Below are positions 55,462-64,000 of a stretch of DNA of 64,000 bases, piece after piece; the first letter of the stretch is position 1; each line of letters begins with the position of its first letter. The stretch is from positions 1,615,042 to 1,679,041 of the forward strand of contig JAPNXP010000010.1 in assembly GCA_028753945.1 (NCBI GenBank), in the 5' to 3' direction. Under the pieces are notes generated by a model that had not been told where the DNA came from, did not search any database, and saw only the letters and a list, made by a program, of their open reading frames with translations. The translations under genes were made by a program, and so were the position numbers. The DNA is from Hexactinellida sp. DTS-2022. Its lineage: Eukaryota; Porifera; Hexactinellida.

Positions 55462-55632
55462 CTTCCACAATGTGTGCACTTGGCCCAAATTACACAAGTT
55501 TCATAAACTTCCAGAATGTGTGCACATGGCCCAAATTACACAAGTTTCATAAACTTCCAGAATGTGTGCACATGGCCAAAATTACACAAGTTTTATAAGC
55601 TTTCACAATGTGTGCACTTGGCCCAAATTACG
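55462..55632 (+). repeat. 46-bp tandem repeat, 3.7 copies
   Basis: Units begin at 55,462, 55,508, 55,554 and 55,600 and contain AATGTGTGCAC.TGGCCCAAA and TTACACAAGTTT. It lies immediately upstream of the TATA box of the coiled-coil cassette, so an enhancer or binding-site array is plausible. Confidence 0.9.
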
Positions 55633-55685
55633 TTTTTAAATGTTTCATGACTCAGTTTTGTGCTACAATGATTTACAACTTACAA

Positions 55686-55693
55686 CTATAAAT
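55686..55693 (+). promoter_or_regulatory. TATA box of the coiled-coil cassette
   Basis: TATAAATA, about 40 bp upstream of the ATG at 55,729. It suggests transcription starts near 55,715, so the earlier ATG at 55,699 is probably not used. Confidence 0.55.
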
Positions 55694-55728
55694 ACCACAT
55701 GAAATATGCAAAAGTAATTACAGCTATA

Positions 55729-55956
55729 ATGGATTCTTCAGAAAGATACTATATTGAATTCATTGAACAGATGCAAAAAGAAGACGAAGAAAAAAAAATG
55801 AGCATGATGGAAGAGACATGCAAAATGATTGATGCGCATAAAGCGTATCTAGATATGAAAAGGGCGGAATGGGAAATCGAAAAAAAGCATTTGAAAAAAA
55901 AAATCAGAAAATTAAAACAAACGATAATACGCATGGGGGATATAGATTCAGATTAA
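55729..55956 (+). CDS. Small coiled-coil protein of the Ginger element
   Basis: 75 codons from the ATG at 55,729 (85 if the ATG at 55,699 were used). The protein is highly charged and almost wholly helical: EEKKMSMMEETCKMIDAHKA, then a Lys/Arg-rich EKKHLKKKIRKLKQTI, and a short acidic tail GDIDSD. A poly(A) signal AATAAA lies at 56,032-56,037, so it looks like a separate transcription unit on the same strand as the transposase. I do not recognise a family. A basic coiled coil could be a DNA-binding or transposase partner, which is inference. A diverged related unit follows at 56,440-56,820. Confidence 0.6.
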   Translation: MDSSERYYIEFIEQMQKEDEEKKMSMMEETCKMIDAHKAYLDMKRAEWEIEKKHLKKKIRKLKQTIIRMGDIDSD

Positions 55957-56031
55957 GTGTAGAATTATTTAATTAGAAGCAGAGTATTAGATTTTAGTTT
56001 GTAATGTGTTTTTTGTTAATTCATAAGATTA

Positions 56032-56037
56032 AATAAA
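56032..56037 (+). promoter_or_regulatory. Poly(A) signal of the coiled-coil cassette
   Basis: AATAAA about 75 bp after the stop codon of the small gene. Confidence 0.55.
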
Positions 56038-56439
56038 GTTGTGCTTTACTAGTATTTTAATTAATGGTATTTTTTAATTAATTAATCTATAAGGGAAAAT
56101 GCATATAGGTTGACTAGATCCTGTCTTTTTTAAGGCAAGTGGATTAGAGAGTTAAATCTTTCAATTATAAGAATTATAAATATGATATTTAGCCATAAAA
56201 TGCTTTAGATAGAAAAAAATTAAGATTTGCAAGATATCGAATTTAGTAATCGTTTGGGAACCAGTTCCTCATTCTTGTAATCGGAAGTGATAAATAACTA
56301 ACGCATATTCCATTTAAATACGGAATTTGATTCAAGAATATAAGCTATTAGTTCGAATTACATCAAATTTAATGATCAATGCACATGATATTCGTGATTA
56401 CTTCGTGAGTCTTTCTATTTGATCAAAGATGTATAAACT

Positions 56440-56820
56440 TAGAAACTATAAATAGGTTACAGTTTAGGAATTATTGAATTAGGATGGTTTCAATGATTTA
56501 TGTGCACGAGACGTTGACAAGAAATTCAGAATCAGCCGAAGAGCAGATCGAGCTGCCAAGATGCAGTCGAACAATTTTAACTAATTGATTCTTTTAATTA
56601 AGAGCAGAGGATCTCTGGAGAATGAGAGAAGAGTATGGCAGGATGAGAGAAATGCTTTGAAAATAAAAATTAGGGAGAAAAGTAGAAAACTGCGAAACAT
56701 GGAGACTTAGCTGGAGCCTGGAGGGTTCCGAGAAGTGTAGGGATATCATTGGAAACTAGAATAACTTGTATACTTTATTATTTAGATGTTTGTTGTGTCA
56801 ATTAATGAAATAAAGTTTAG
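56440..56820 (+). pseudogene. Second, diverged coiled-coil cassette
   Basis: It repeats the layout of the first cassette: TATAAATA at about 56,447, then broken frames ending in VWQDERNALKIKIREKSRKL and RNMET before a stop (about 56,629-56,710). This aligns with EWEIEKKHLKKKIRKLKQTI of the first gene. An AATAAA-like GAAATAAAG lies near 56,808. Stops upstream suggest it is dead or has an intron I cannot place. Confidence 0.45.
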
Positions 56821-57051
56821 TTGCTACTACGTATTAATTAATAAACACCTTCTTTAAATAAAGCAAGTGGATTACAATTAATCTGTAAAGTGGAAAATTC
56901 TTTTCACTACCAGCGCCTCGAAATACCACAGTAGATTGGAAAAGCAAATCCAGAATTCACTAGTTATACTAAGTCTCAAATTCACAATTTAATTAATAAA
57001 TAAATAATTAAGTATAACATTAAATGTTCAGTAAACTTATAGTTAGAGTGG

Positions 57052-57196
57052 ATAAAATTTGCCTTGTATAGTTGCGACTCAGAATACGACAGCGTCTCAA
57101 AATACCAGTCTAATTTGTAATAGCACATCCATGGTGTATAGAGTGTATCATATAGGCGTCTCAAAATACCACAGCGTCTCAAAATACCACACAACA
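57052..57196 (-). repeat. Right terminal inverted repeat of the Ginger element
   Basis: Inverse of the left end, plus a tandem duplication of about 17 bp of the outermost CGTCTCAAAATACCAC word. A stray CGCCTCGAAATACCACAG at about 56,915 lies inside the element. Confidence 0.92.
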
Positions 57197-57296
57197 GAGC
57201 TTCAATGCAATATTCAAAATATTGTGGAAACCACCCATATCGATAATACATTCTTGTCGGCAAGCATCCTTAAGCCATATTCACCCACCATACACG

Positions 57297-57440
57297 ATGC
57301 AACAAAGTTGCATACAACTTAGTTCTATGGTGTATGTTGATTGTTGCAACGCAATATTGTTGCATGCAACATGTTGCATGCAACATGTTGCATCTTGCAT
57401 GTAATTGAACATGTTCAATTCTCTTGCAACATTGTTGCAC
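57297..57440. mobile_element. Short MITE rich in GTTGCATGCAACAT palindromes
   Basis: GATGCAACAAAGTTGCATAC at the left and TTGCAACATTGTTGCAC at the right are roughly inverted, with GCATGCAACATGTTGCATGC-like palindromes between. No target duplication found. Confidence 0.5.
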
Positions 57441-57773
57441 AAAAATATGGAAAATCAGTTACTATTTTTCAGATTATTTTCGTTTGCATTATTTCACCTT
57501 CTCAAAACATTTGAATAATTCACCGTAGATCACGAATTCGCATATTCATGATTTTCTAGTGTACCTATTTAATTTACTACTTACTTTCACAGTACCCTAA
57601 ATCAAGCCACCTATGATGCGATCATAAATTTATATATTATAATTTTGAGTACGAATGAAAAACACATCGTATTTCTGCATATTATTTTCCTAGAAATACT
57701 ACACATCCTAAAGATACCAACCGTTTTTTATATTCTTTGAATGAATCTAGAAAATATGGATTACCTTATTTCT

Positions 57774-58161
57774 CCGAATAAGCGCCGGGGGCTTGAATAA
57801 GCGCCGGGTCAATAAAAATGACATTGGTATCAATGGTATGATAAAAATTTATACACGTTAGTTGATCACTGTAATGTAATTCCGTTGATTTTGGTAACTT
57901 CGGTAGGTATACTGTTGGTGGAAGCAGGGCCGGCGCCACCGGGGGTGTCCTGGGTGTCCGGACACCCACTGCCCAAGGAAATGAAGCGGTGCTTGTACAG
58001 TGACACCCACTACACCCACACCTCATAATACGTTGCGCCGGCAATGGGAAGCCATTAGAACCGACCTAAATATTATATTCTGGATTTTTGACAAAAATTT
58101 CAGAATAATTTTGGCCCACGAAAACAATAAGCGCCTGGGGCGCTTATTCGGGGAAATACGG
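57774..58161. mobile_element. TA-flanked MITE, CCTTATTTCTCCGAATAAGC ends, copy 2
   Basis: Same family as 13,291-13,549, with TA at 57,772-57,773 and 58,162-58,163. It is longer only because the element at 57,925-58,046 has inserted into it. The minus-strand ORF here is spurious. Confidence 0.87.
57925..58046. mobile_element. Short MITE with CAGGGCCGGCGCC end, copy 2 (nested)
   Basis: It is inserted in the MITE above. The flanks repeat GGAAG, and the uninterrupted site is visible in copy 1 of the host at about 13,437-13,447. Same family as 12,961-13,104. Confidence 0.85.
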
Positions 58162-58548
58162 TATTCACTTTGCGATTGCACATTACTAACCATTATAATT
58201 CTAAGATTCGGATAAATTCTAGTTATGGGCAGCCTCCGGATGACAGTGCCCGAATAAGGGAGTACGAAAGTATGAACCCGAATCGAATCGCAACCGTAAT
58301 CTCAGAACGGTTAACTAATCTCCTTACTTTGCTACTAGAACTGCTCTCAAAAATGAGCTACTACAGTTCACCAAATTTATTCCTCTTGTGCGTAATTCGT
58401 CTTAACCGTTGCTAGTTAAATACAACCTTGTGCGCTTTAACCGATATTTCGCTTTACCTTTCTTCGTATTAACCTGATTCTACAGTACTTACTGACCCAG
58501 TTCAAATCCCTTTTGTAGAACAGAGGATAATAATTAATCCATGTCGGC
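58162..58548. other. Intergenic stretch, possibly Helitron body
   Basis: The composition changes to less AT-rich and no repeat ends are seen. It may be the body of the Helitron whose 3' end is at 58,831. No gene recognised. Confidence 0.35.
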
Positions 58549-58551
58549 TTA

Positions 58552-58790
58552 TCCTTTAGTTATTATAATGGTACGCCCGATGTAGGTCCCCTCGAAGTAC
58601 AGGACCAGCTTGGCGGCCTCTGGCATCGGGAGCAGCGCCGATACAGCTGCAAACAGGCTGGGCACATCCGTGAGCGGGGCGAATGCGAGAGCTGGGAGGT
58701 GTCGGATGCGCATGGCCAGCTCCTCGTCCTGGCTGTAGGCAGCCTGCAAGCCAGCAGCCACAAAAACCGCGGAGCGGATTGTGTGTGGAC
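58552..58790 (-). pseudogene. GC-rich MULE/FLYWCH-type transposase fragment, probably Helitron-captured
   Basis: The minus strand reads AAGLQAAYSQDEELAMRIRH, then LPALAFAPLTDVPSLF, then LVLYFEGTYIGR. This matches the C-terminal segment that follows the MULE domain in animal FLYWCH-type transposon proteins ('LQ.AY..D......LPALAFVP..DV...F........YFE.TYIG'). G+C looks well above 60%, sharply different from the AT-rich neighbours. It has no start of its own and lies directly upstream of a Helitron 3' end. Confidence 0.6.
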
Positions 58791-58831
58791 GTGTTCTGCC
58801 GCGAAGCGACCTAGCAAGCGAAGCGCGCTAG
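58791..58831 (+). mobile_element. Helitron 3' end (CTAG type)
   Basis: GCCGCGAAGCGACCTAGCAA, then GCGAAGCGCGCTAG before T. It is almost identical to the end at 42,420-42,453 and the inverse of 27,661-27,690. CCGCGGAGCGGATTGTGTG just upstream is a degenerate version of the hairpin. Confidence 0.7.
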
Positions 58832-59192
58832 TATACATCAAAACACATTACCTACTAAATTTTGATTATATTAACTGAATTTTTAATAATACCGGCGATT
58901 ATTTGATCCATATTTCGGACACAAGTTGATCTCTACACTTAATGTTTTCTTAAATATATTTGAAATCATTTACTCAAGATTCTTCTTAAAAGAATTATGG
59001 AAAAACTAATTATTAAAAATTGAAAGCCAACTTTTCATAATTCAGCTAATCATCCACAATCCTTACATAAACATTTGGAAATTGTAGAATATTTCAAGTA
59101 ACCCAGTAAGTTCGAGGTAACTAACGAAGTTATTCGGGAAATTTCGGGGATTTAGAATTGGGTTTATTGAATAGAAAATTTAAAATGCCATC
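58832..59192. other. Intergenic stretch without recognised features
   Basis: AT-rich; nothing seen. Confidence 0.4.
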
Positions 59193-59507
59193 ATGAAACA
59201 TTGCGAAATAAAAAATATAAAGTACGTTCCTGTCCTAATAAGACTAGGCCACAAACCCATCGAAATCATCGAAAAACTGACAACAATAGCCTATTTCCCC
59301 AAACGTTCAACGAAACAACCATGCGAATTCAAACCAATAATATATTACACATTCTCCGACACACGACCAACTAAAAACCAGCTACAACCACTAACCAAAA
59401 GGATTACCACCTCATCCCTAATGTATCCACTGGCACCGCTAAAAGGAATGCTGAGCTATCAAAAACCCACCGACTACAGCATACACCATTGTAGTCAGGT
59501 CGCTTAA
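59193..59507 (+). CDS. Unrecognised 104-codon ORF with strong C/A strand skew
   Basis: It opens MKHCEIKNIKYVPVLIRLGH and closes YSIHHCSQVA before TAA. The + strand is markedly poor in G and rich in C and A in this block, unlike its neighbours, and the codons look selected or of foreign origin. I do not recognise a domain, and it does not read as any standard mitochondrial protein I can recall. It may be part of a decayed transposon ORF, an insertion of organellar non-coding DNA, or chance. Confidence 0.25.
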   Translation: MKHCEIKNIKYVPVLIRLGHKPIEIIEKLTTIAYFPKRSTKQPCEFKPIIYYTFSDTRPTKNQLQPLTKRITTSSLMYPLAPLKGMLSYQKPTDYSIHHCSQVA

Positions 59508-60249
59508 CATCGATATTGGGAGACACTGGACAAAAGCACCAAATTTTTATACGTAATCTTTATGAGCCAGGCATCACTTTTTCCGCGGCCCCACGACGAA
59601 CCGATACATTTTCGATGTCATCTTTGATTTTTAAATTGCGGCTCTCCACTAAATCGCCGATATTACCCCGAACGCGAACTTATTTAAAATCTATTCTGGT
59701 CAACTTTTAACGACCAGATTCGTTGTCCACATGAAATTTCCCGTCGTTTAAGGGGTCAGTTGCCCATAGTTTATCCCTAGCAACGCAAGATTGTCTTAAG
59801 AATGTTACAACATTCCTTTCTCAAATTTTGTCCTAGACCTATCGGATGACCCCTTGTTCGACTCCCATCAGCTATCTGAGTCTAGTTATAAACATAGTGA
59901 CACTCTAAATCGTCATTTGATGCTATTTATGACCATTTCCTTAGTTATCATTACAGTACATTCTCTCTAATAGTCCACCAGTGGGTAAAAGCACCCAGGC
60001 GAAATATTTCCCTATTATATCAGTTAACATTTACTGTACTTGTATATGATTTGAATAAGTGCTACATACATAAACACAAAATAAATTAAGTGATTACAGT
60101 ATCTACTAAATTTAATTATACAAATCCAAATAAGATACTACAATACAATACGTATAAAGAAAAAAATTAGAAATTATGCCGTTAAGTGAAGAATTAAGTA
60201 TTGAACTTTTTCAATTTCCGCTTTTCTAGTCCTTTTATAGCAACGCTGG
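59508..60249. other. Intergenic stretch
   Basis: Mixed composition. GGTCAACTTTTAACGACC at 59,698-59,715 is a short palindromic segment. Half of a pogo-like MITE (CAGTACATTCTCTCTAATAG) is at about 59,953. No gene seen. Confidence 0.4.
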
Positions 60250-61440
60250 AATTATAGTTTTTCAACTTTATTTGCGATTAAACAATTTCCTTCAATCCAA
60301 ATAAGCCTAGATAGGATTAAACAGCCGTTTACATTACAAGAAGGACAAGTTGTTCTCCAGCCGTCATGACCAGCCTTCATGACATGACCACTATCAACAT
60401 CAATTAAGTAGCTTGAGGCAAGATCCATTAAAATCTTTCTAGATGATCCTTCTACGAATAAACCCATCAGTTCACTATTGCTTTCGATAATAGTGAGTAC
60501 CGTCCAGACAATAATCACAGATTCCAATACAAGCTCAGAAGGATACTTCAAACCACCGCGATCTGTAAGCTGTAATAGTTTATACTGGGGTCCGAATGAT
60601 TCATCTAATAGAAAATCTTTGTCAAAGATTAACTTATTTCGACATATATGGCAAGGTGGAGGACAAAGATTAACTTATTTCGACATATATGGCAAGGTGG
60701 GGGACGCTTCAGGTATTGGTGTGCAGCATACCCAGCAATAAAAGTTAATGACTGGAGTGTTTGGGGTTTACACTCAATGACTGATAGATCTGATAATTCT
60801 TCAAGGAAAGGATCAAGGTCGATCTCTGTATCGGAAGGTGGACAATCAACTGGTGAGAAAGAATTAATGAATTCCTGCATAGTAAAATTAGCGGATTTAG
60901 CCTGGGAAGTTGAAAATTGATTCAATATATTAGAAATCTTCAGACGACGTTCAGCTTCTAAGATTTGAAAATATGAAACATGGTACTAATTTGCTCCAGA
61001 CATCATACGATTAAGTCCAAAGTGATGCTCTAACGAATCTGTCTGTAAGAAGGATGTTAAAAGATAAGAATATCCACATTTCTAGGTCAGATAATTAGTA
61101 ATTTGAGGTAACACAATGCAAGCATGTCTAAAGCTTGTAAACGTTTGTTTGCTTAATTTTCCATCTTTCGCAGGAAGTGATTCCCAAGCATCTAACCAAT
61201 GGACTATCGTGGATAAAAAAGTAAAGCGTTCGTCATTAACTGTGAATGGGCGACAGGAAGAATCATTTAATCGAAAATGCTTATATGGCACATTAACATT
61301 GAACATATTCCATAAAGAGAGTAGAATTTTGACAAACCTGGAGGTATTTGTTTTAAATGCATCACAACGTTGGTCGTTTTGATTGGCTAAAGCAGCAATC
61401 GTGGAATCATGGATTACTTTCAACACCAATTTAACATTTT
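60250..61440 (-). pseudogene. P-element/THAP transposase remnant, copy 3 (C-terminal two thirds)
   Basis: Minus-strand frames give, in order, an insertion-domain segment (61,082-61,429: FVKILLSLWNMFNVN, HFRLNDSSCRPFTVND, TIVHWLDAWES), the tail LTFIAGYAAHQYLKR with CHICRNKL (60,629-60,925), and a C-terminal stretch with a TCPSCN pair (60,252-60,551). The FIAGYAA..L and C..C pattern is the P-element/THAP9 transposase C terminus ('YIAGYIARKL...C..C'). No THAP finger was found to the right. A 40-bp tandem duplication at 60,624-60,700 disrupts the CHIC region. Copies 1 and 2 at 19.65-23.2 kb align with it. Confidence 0.7.
60624..60700. repeat. 40-bp tandem duplication in P-like remnant
   Basis: AAAGATTAACTTATTTCGAC followed by ATATATGGCAAGGTGG appears twice in succession with a 4-bp difference at the junction. 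Confidence 0.88.
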
Positions 61441-62790
61441 TACGTTCTAATACTGAAGGATAACATATATCAATGTTAGACGCGGGGCTAATTTCGCCAG
61501 ACTTTTGCTTCTCAGAGTTATAGAGGAGTTATAACTGCCACTTAAGGGCGTCTGTAGTTACTTACTGCTAGAAAGCCTGACGCCTAGCAAATGCGTTCTA
61601 TATATATATATATAGTATCATTAAATACCCGAGGAATTCTCAATCCTCCTATTTCGTAAGCGTATCGAACCCTTCCTTATTGAGAAAAGATTTGGATGCA
61701 CGGCCCCCGTGCTATTCAAATCTGAATCTGGAATCAAAATTTGTATATTATAATTGCCTCGTAAGTATCCAAAATTAAATATTTAATTAGCATACCTAAC
61801 ACAGGGCCGTCGAGATGGGGGTTAGGCGGAGTAATTATCCCGGGGCCCCAGAAATTATGTCTGTGAATGTATGCAAGGGCTTCATTGGCTGTATTAAGTA
61901 GACAAGTCCATAGGAAATAAAGACATCGCTGGGCAGATAATACCTTGGATATTTAATCCTTCCTAGAAACCCGGTCCTGACTTACTTTGTATCAGTTCAG
62001 GGGAATAGACTTTCGAGTTAGGTCATGGGGTGCCAACATGGCACAAACCCAACTTCCAACTGGAGACATTTTGTAGTGGATAGAACCAATGTATTATAAC
62101 TATTTTTCGTGAATACCTGTCAAATGAGTCATGAACTTTTACTCAGGAAACTTAACATATAAATTGGGTCCGAACGCAGATATGATCGACATTTGAAAAC
62201 AAATCAATCGCATTAATTGACCTTTTGCTTATATAAGTAGATTTTTTTACTAATGTCAACCCCTTCTTCGCCTACTGGGTCAGACAGGTACGTTTCGGTG
62301 CTTGAACTCCTCCTGGAGCTCTGATATCCAGCCCTTGTACCCTTTGAACGGGATCAAATTTATTATTATTATAATGTACGTACCTTAGTATATGAAACCA
62401 ACGCTTCTTTAAATTAATGTGAATTTCTTTACGCTAATTTCCTGGGGCGTTAATTTCCATGATCAAAATTTCATACTACGTAGTTAGAAAATTATACGAT
62501 GAATGGAAAAATTTCCATTGGGCAACTGGGTTGAGAGGATGCCATGTCTCTCAAGTAGTTTGGAAGCCTTTTTGGGACTATAAATAGTATTTAATCAGGA
62601 GGTTAATAACCTTTAATATTTGTAATATATATATTCGCGTTAATTTCATGTATAAAAAAATGGTTTACTCCAAATAGCGTTAATTTCCATCGGGTTGATA
62701 TTCTATATTAAGGCATGCTACATCTTAGCACCAACAGTACTACCAAGTATTACGTCTTGGTAAGGCAACAGGAAATCATAGGGGTGCCAG
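61441..62790. other. Intergenic stretch with repeat scraps
   Basis: It contains a (TA)n run at 61,601-61,614, the third copy of R1 (61,714-61,790), and a hAT-like end CAGGGCCGTCGAGATGGGG at 61,803. No gene recognised. Confidence 0.45.
61714..61790 (+). repeat. Dispersed repeat R1, copy 3 (short)
   Basis: TTGTATATTATAATTGCCTC and AAATTAAATATTTAATTAGC match 690-735 plus 1,229-1,238, again without the MITE. Confidence 0.7.
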
Positions 62791-63152
62791 CAGGGGCAGC
62801 GCCAGCCTTGGCGACTTGGGGGCGCCAAGGGGGCTCCACATTTTATCTATGATTTGTGACATTATTTAAAATTATGTCAGTGAACTAAATACATTATACA
62901 TTGGTAGAGGTTGGTTGATAAAGTTATATATATTATATTGTTCATGGTTGTTATTATTGTTCAAACACCCAGGGCCGTGACTTATTTTAGTCAATTGTTA
63001 GCTGCCCTAAATATATAAATCTGTTTGTTATCTTAATCAAAATTGATGTTTATATATTTTGATGTTGAATTAATTGAAAGATGGCGCCCCCTAAGGGGGC
63101 TTCAATATATTCACAAGGGGCGCCCCTTGGAGCCCCCCTGGAGCCGCCCATG
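62791..63152. mobile_element. hAT-type MITE with GGCGCC/GGGGGC motifs
   Basis: Perfect duplication GGTGCCAG (62,783-62,790, 63,153-63,160). Ends CAGGGGCAGCGCCAGCC and inverse-like GGAGCCGCCCATG. Inside, GGGGGCGCCAAGGGGGCTCC and GGGCGCCCCTTGGAGCCCCC lie at the two ends of an AT-rich centre. Confidence 0.88.
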
Positions 63153-63160
63153 GGTGCCAG

Positions 63161-63516
63161 GCAGGCCTGGCACCACCATGATTTTCCGCCACTGTATCAG
63201 TTATATATTTTTCCATAACTAACTCAGTTTATGGGATCTGATCCAAACGGAGGCCACGAGTAATAGGCTAACAACCTTTTTGTTTCTTTGACTGTTTAGA
63301 ACAGGGGTTCTTAAACTGGGGGCGTAAAGGTATTGTAGGGGGGGCGTAATACCCTCAGAAAATTCAAACTCATCAATTATAGAATAGTATTAGCTTTAGC
63401 TAAATTATGTCTTCTTCAGAGCGTATTGTTTTAGATGACTAATGACGGAATCAAAAAGTGAAATTTTGATGACACACGATAATATGTTTAATTATAACAA
63501 CTTTAAGATCAATATA
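63161..63516. other. Intergenic stretch with hAT scrap
   Basis: CAGGGGTTCTTAAACTGGGG at 63,304 is a hAT/Charlie-type end without a partner, followed by GGGGCGTAA words. Otherwise nothing recognised. Confidence 0.4.
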
Positions 63517-63917
63517 CAGTAGAACTCGGTTAAGACGTACCACCTTGGGAGACAAGAAAAAGTACGTACTAACCGAGGTACGTCTTATCCGTATGCATAA
63601 TCCACAAGTCGAAATGATGACTTGTTCAATGATGTGAATCGATGTATGGTATACAAGTATATAACATATTTAACGATATGATTAAAGTATTTTAGTTGTC
63701 ATCTACTCACTTAAACCAAATAATATCTGAGTTCTGCAGATAGTTTTCTAGAGTACGTACTAACCGAATTAAAATAAATACATTTTATTTAATTGGGAAT
63801 ATAAATTGGTAGGTCTTATCCGAGTACGTATTAACTGAATCATTTATAATGGATCAGATAGGAAGAAAAATCGGTTATTACGTCTTATGCCAGGTACGTA
63901 CTAAGCGAGTTCCACTG
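63517..63917. mobile_element. TA-flanked MITE of the GTACGTACTAACCGA family
   Basis: Left CAGTAGAACTCGGTTAAGAC, right TAAGCGAGTTCCACTG, with TA at 63,515-63,516 and 63,918-63,919. GTACGTACTAACCGA recurs along it. The related copy is inverted at 50,632-50,943. Confidence 0.87.
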
Positions 63918-64000
63918 TAAATAGAATACCAAAGTTTTAGATTCAGTACTTGTTTTCCAGTCTCGATATTATACCCTCCTAAACCTAATGGCTAGCTGTG

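Larger units (their letters stand above)
49506..57196 (+). mobile_element. Ginger-type DNA transposon, 7.7 kb, complete
   Basis: It starts TGTTGTGTGGTATTTTGAGA and ends with the inverse. The TIRs run for about 140 bp (49,506-49,643 and 57,052-57,196), and the 4-bp duplication GAGC flanks them (49,502-49,505, 57,197-57,200). A TGTNR start and 4-bp duplications are properties described for Ginger elements, DNA transposons whose transposase is closely related to Gypsy integrases. There are no LTRs. Contents on the + strand: the intron-rich integrase-OTU gene (49,751-54,035), a hairpin cluster (54,741-54,970), a 46-bp tandem array, and coiled-coil cassettes (55,686-56,037 and about 56,440-56,820). 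MITEs have inserted in its introns. Confidence 0.9.

Noticed and set aside
49506-57196. Gypsy-type LTR retrotransposon
   Set aside because: The integrase resembles Gypsy integrases, but the ends are inverted, not direct, repeats. The gene has introns and there is no gag or reverse transcriptase.

Overview
This window is nuclear DNA from an AT-rich eukaryote, almost certainly an invertebrate animal. Genes have GT-AG introns, base composition is roughly one third G+C by eye, and a ciliary gene sits among many DNA transposons (hAT, pogo/Tc1, P/THAP, Helitron, Ginger, RAG1/Transib-like). I see no LTR or LINE element. A sponge or another early-branching animal would fit, but the sequence alone does not settle the species. 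Introns, AATAAA signals and animal transposon families rule out a prokaryote.

One host gene is clear. CFAP46, a component of the axonemal central apparatus, occupies 1,977-47,936 on the + strand. Three ordinary exons lie at 1,977-4,570. They are followed by a 38 kb intron and then one uninterrupted 5.4 kb terminal exon whose AATAAA signal overlaps the stop codon. The N-terminal third of a kilobase-scale coding region and the promoter lie left of the window.

The giant intron (4,571-42,554) is a transposon graveyard. It holds hAT-type MITEs with 8-bp target duplications, pogo-like TA-flanked MITEs, a BED-finger hAT transposase scrap (9.9 kb), an unrecognised broken coding block (11.9-12.8 kb), two P-element/THAP transposase remnants (19.65-23.2 kb) and a RAG1/Transib-like transposase pseudogene (25.1-27.0 kb). 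It also holds a 1.08 kb foldback element (29.1-30.2 kb), a decayed autonomous Helitron on the minus strand (33.2-38.9 kb) and several non-autonomous Helitron ends.

Downstream of CFAP46 the main feature is a 7.7 kb Ginger-type DNA transposon (49,506-57,196). It has about 140-bp terminal inverted repeats and a perfect GAGC target duplication. It carries a multi-intron gene encoding an HHCC zinc finger, a DD35E integrase core, a GPY/F-like module and an OTU cysteine protease domain. It also carries one or two small coiled-coil cassettes with their own TATA box and poly(A) signal, a 46-bp tandem array, and an unexplained cluster of hairpins at 54.74-54.97 kb. This element is the best candidate for an under-described system in the window. 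The rest (57.2-64 kb) is nested MITEs, a Helitron end abutting a captured GC-rich MULE-like gene fragment (58.6-58.8 kb), a third P-like remnant (60.25-61.44 kb) and further MITEs.

A theme across the window is a set of hAT-flanked MITEs whose interior, or whose ends, consist of a short motif repeated many times. The motif differs in each element, but the architecture is the same.
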